Shown here piece after piece: positions 5,380 to 5,959 of a stretch of 5,959 nucleotides of DNA. The translations under genes were made by a program, and so were the position numbers. The DNA lies in assembly GCA_913056375.1 (NCBI GenBank), contig CAJXNF010000196.1, positions 1-5,959 on the forward strand, in the 5' to 3' direction. The notes under the pieces were generated by a model. It made no database searches. It saw only the letters and a list, made by a program, of their open reading frames with translations, and had not been told where the DNA came from. The number at the start of each line of letters is the position of its first letter. The stretch's first letter is position 1. The DNA comes from an uncultured Pseudomonadota bacterium. Lineage in GTDB: Bacteria; SAR324; NAC60-12.

Positions 5380-5761
5380 TAAAAAATTTATTATTTTTAT
5401 GAAAAATTTTAAAATAACTGATTATATTGTTTAAAATATTTAGTATTGGTTAATTAAATCTAATTTCAACAGTTAAATAATAGATCAGGACTACTTAATA
5501 AAAAGTTAACTATAGCTTTTGTGATGACTCGAAGAAAAAACAGAATTTGAAAACTATGTTAAAGAGATCCTTCATTTCTGAGAGAGCGGTTCAGTGCTGA
5601 ATTCAGCTTTTTATCATGTCAGGACTTGCCAATCCGGCACATAGCAATGAGATTGGAAGGAAGGCATTTTTGAAGAAAGAAAAAAAGTCCACCCTACTTT
5701 CCATTAGACCATCGGTTATTTTGTTCGAATGACTTTCATGAACTTTTCTAAGGATAAGAGC

Positions 5762-5959
5762 ATGCAGCACGTTGAGTTGAAATCTTTTGGGCTTCCCTGG
5801 GAGGTCTGCAAAACCGTTGACGGTCCTGAACTGGGATCACCTTCCATAGATGAAGTGAATCTGCGAATTGACGCAGCCCCAATCAATCCTGCTGAAATTC
5901 TGATCATGGAGGGGAAATATGCTTCGAAGCCCCCTCTACCCGCTCGACTTGGCATTGAG
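5762..5959 (+). CDS. MDR-superfamily oxidoreductase, ETR1/MECR-like (3'-truncated by window edge)
   Basis: First 66 residues of a zinc-independent-looking medium-chain dehydrogenase/reductase, probably an NADPH-dependent reductase of enoyl thioesters or quinones. The frame is open to the last base, so about four fifths of the protein is missing. What remains is the start of the GroES-like catalytic domain: V-x-L-R-I-x-A-A-P-I-N-P-A-E at about 32-45, then ILIMEGKYASKPPLPARLGIE (46-66). N42-P43 and the GKYASKPPLP stretch resemble the INPSD...GVYPSKP region of 2-enoyl thioester reductases, where the Tyr is catalytic; Y53 would be its equivalent. Start: ATG at 5762 with AAGGA 7 nt upstream. An in-frame ATG at 5738 adds eight residues but has no SD. 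No Zn-ligand Cys is seen in the part present. The cofactor domain, needed to settle the subfamily, lies to the right. Confidence 0.82.
   Translation, partial: MQHVELKSFGLPWEVCKTVDGPELGSPSIDEVNLRIDAAPINPAEILIMEGKYASKPPLPARLGIE

Larger units (their letters stand above)
5237..5761. other. Divergent intergenic region with AT-rich island
   Basis: 525 bp without a convincing gene. The left part is the leader and promoter of the minus-strand orphan gene. 5341-5460 has only 14 G or C in 120 bases, and 5461-5520 has 13 in 60. GC then returns to normal. At 5596-5612 the palindrome GCTGAATTCAGC is followed by five T; the stem is only 4 bp once a loop is allowed. CCAATC/GATTGG (5629-5634 with 5651-5656) is another weak dyad. 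A 38-codon frame at 5616-5732 has no SD. No DnaA-box cluster was seen. Confidence 0.55.

Noticed and set aside
5596..5612. Palindrome GCTGAATTCAGC followed by five T as an intrinsic terminator
   Set aside because: With a 4-nt loop only 4 bp of stem remain, and no gene on the plus strand needs ending there.
5722..5730. GTTCGAAT resembling a tRNA T-loop
   Set aside because: Flanking bases do not form a T-stem, and no acceptor, anticodon or D-arm can be placed around it.
5616..5732. 38-codon ATG frame, lysine-rich, before the MDR gene
   Set aside because: No SD in front of the ATG and no recognisable sequence; its length is expected by chance.
5716..5955. Minus-strand frame opposite the MDR gene
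   Set aside because: It is antisense to a frame with clear MDR motifs and a good SD.
1..5959. CRISPR array, IS element, prophage or toxin-antitoxin operon
   Set aside because: No regularly spaced repeats, transposase or integrase motifs, terminal inverted repeats with target duplication, or paired small genes were seen.

Overview
The window is a chromosome-like stretch of a Gram-negative bacterium. It has moderate GC, short intergenic gaps, Shine-Dalgarno (SD) led genes and an Sec-type signal peptide. The mix of genes (an FbpC/PotA-type ABC ATPase, a three-His-box membrane desaturase, a transsulfuration-family PLP enzyme and an MDR reductase) fits a free-living, perhaps marine, proteobacterium. 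Nothing here fixes the taxon. I see no transposase, integrase, phage gene, CRISPR array, rRNA or tRNA.

Layout. 1-717 (+) is the C-terminal two thirds of an ABC transporter ATPase, cut by the window edge. It converges on a secreted histidine phosphatase (729-1289, -). The two stop codons lie 11 bp apart, in the arms of one dyad. Divergent from the phosphatase is a 113-residue integral membrane protein (1458-1799, +) built from two copies of one 33-residue unit exactly 40 residues apart. A membrane fatty-acid desaturase follows (1891-3024, -) with a recognisable sigma70-type promoter. Divergent from it is a Cys/Met-metabolism PLP enzyme (3456-4610, +), whose upstream region can fold a 15-bp imperfect stem reaching into the ribosome binding site.

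The right third is gene-poor. 4611-4960 holds no convincing gene but has a 10-bp inverted repeat with a third, competing copy. 4961-5236 (-) is a small, strongly basic orphan gene with a perfect TTGACA -35 box, a good SD and two tight hairpins in its leader. Behind it is an AT-rich block, 14 G/C in the 120 bases 5341-5460. From 5762 (+) the first 66 codons of an MDR-superfamily reductase (ETR1/MECR-like) run off the end.

The genes alternate in strand and do not form an obvious operon or pathway; each looks like its own transcription unit. I do not see a clear new multi-gene system. The best leads are the structured leader of the PLP enzyme, the internally duplicated small membrane protein and the orphan basic gene. 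All were read by eye, without database searches or folding software.
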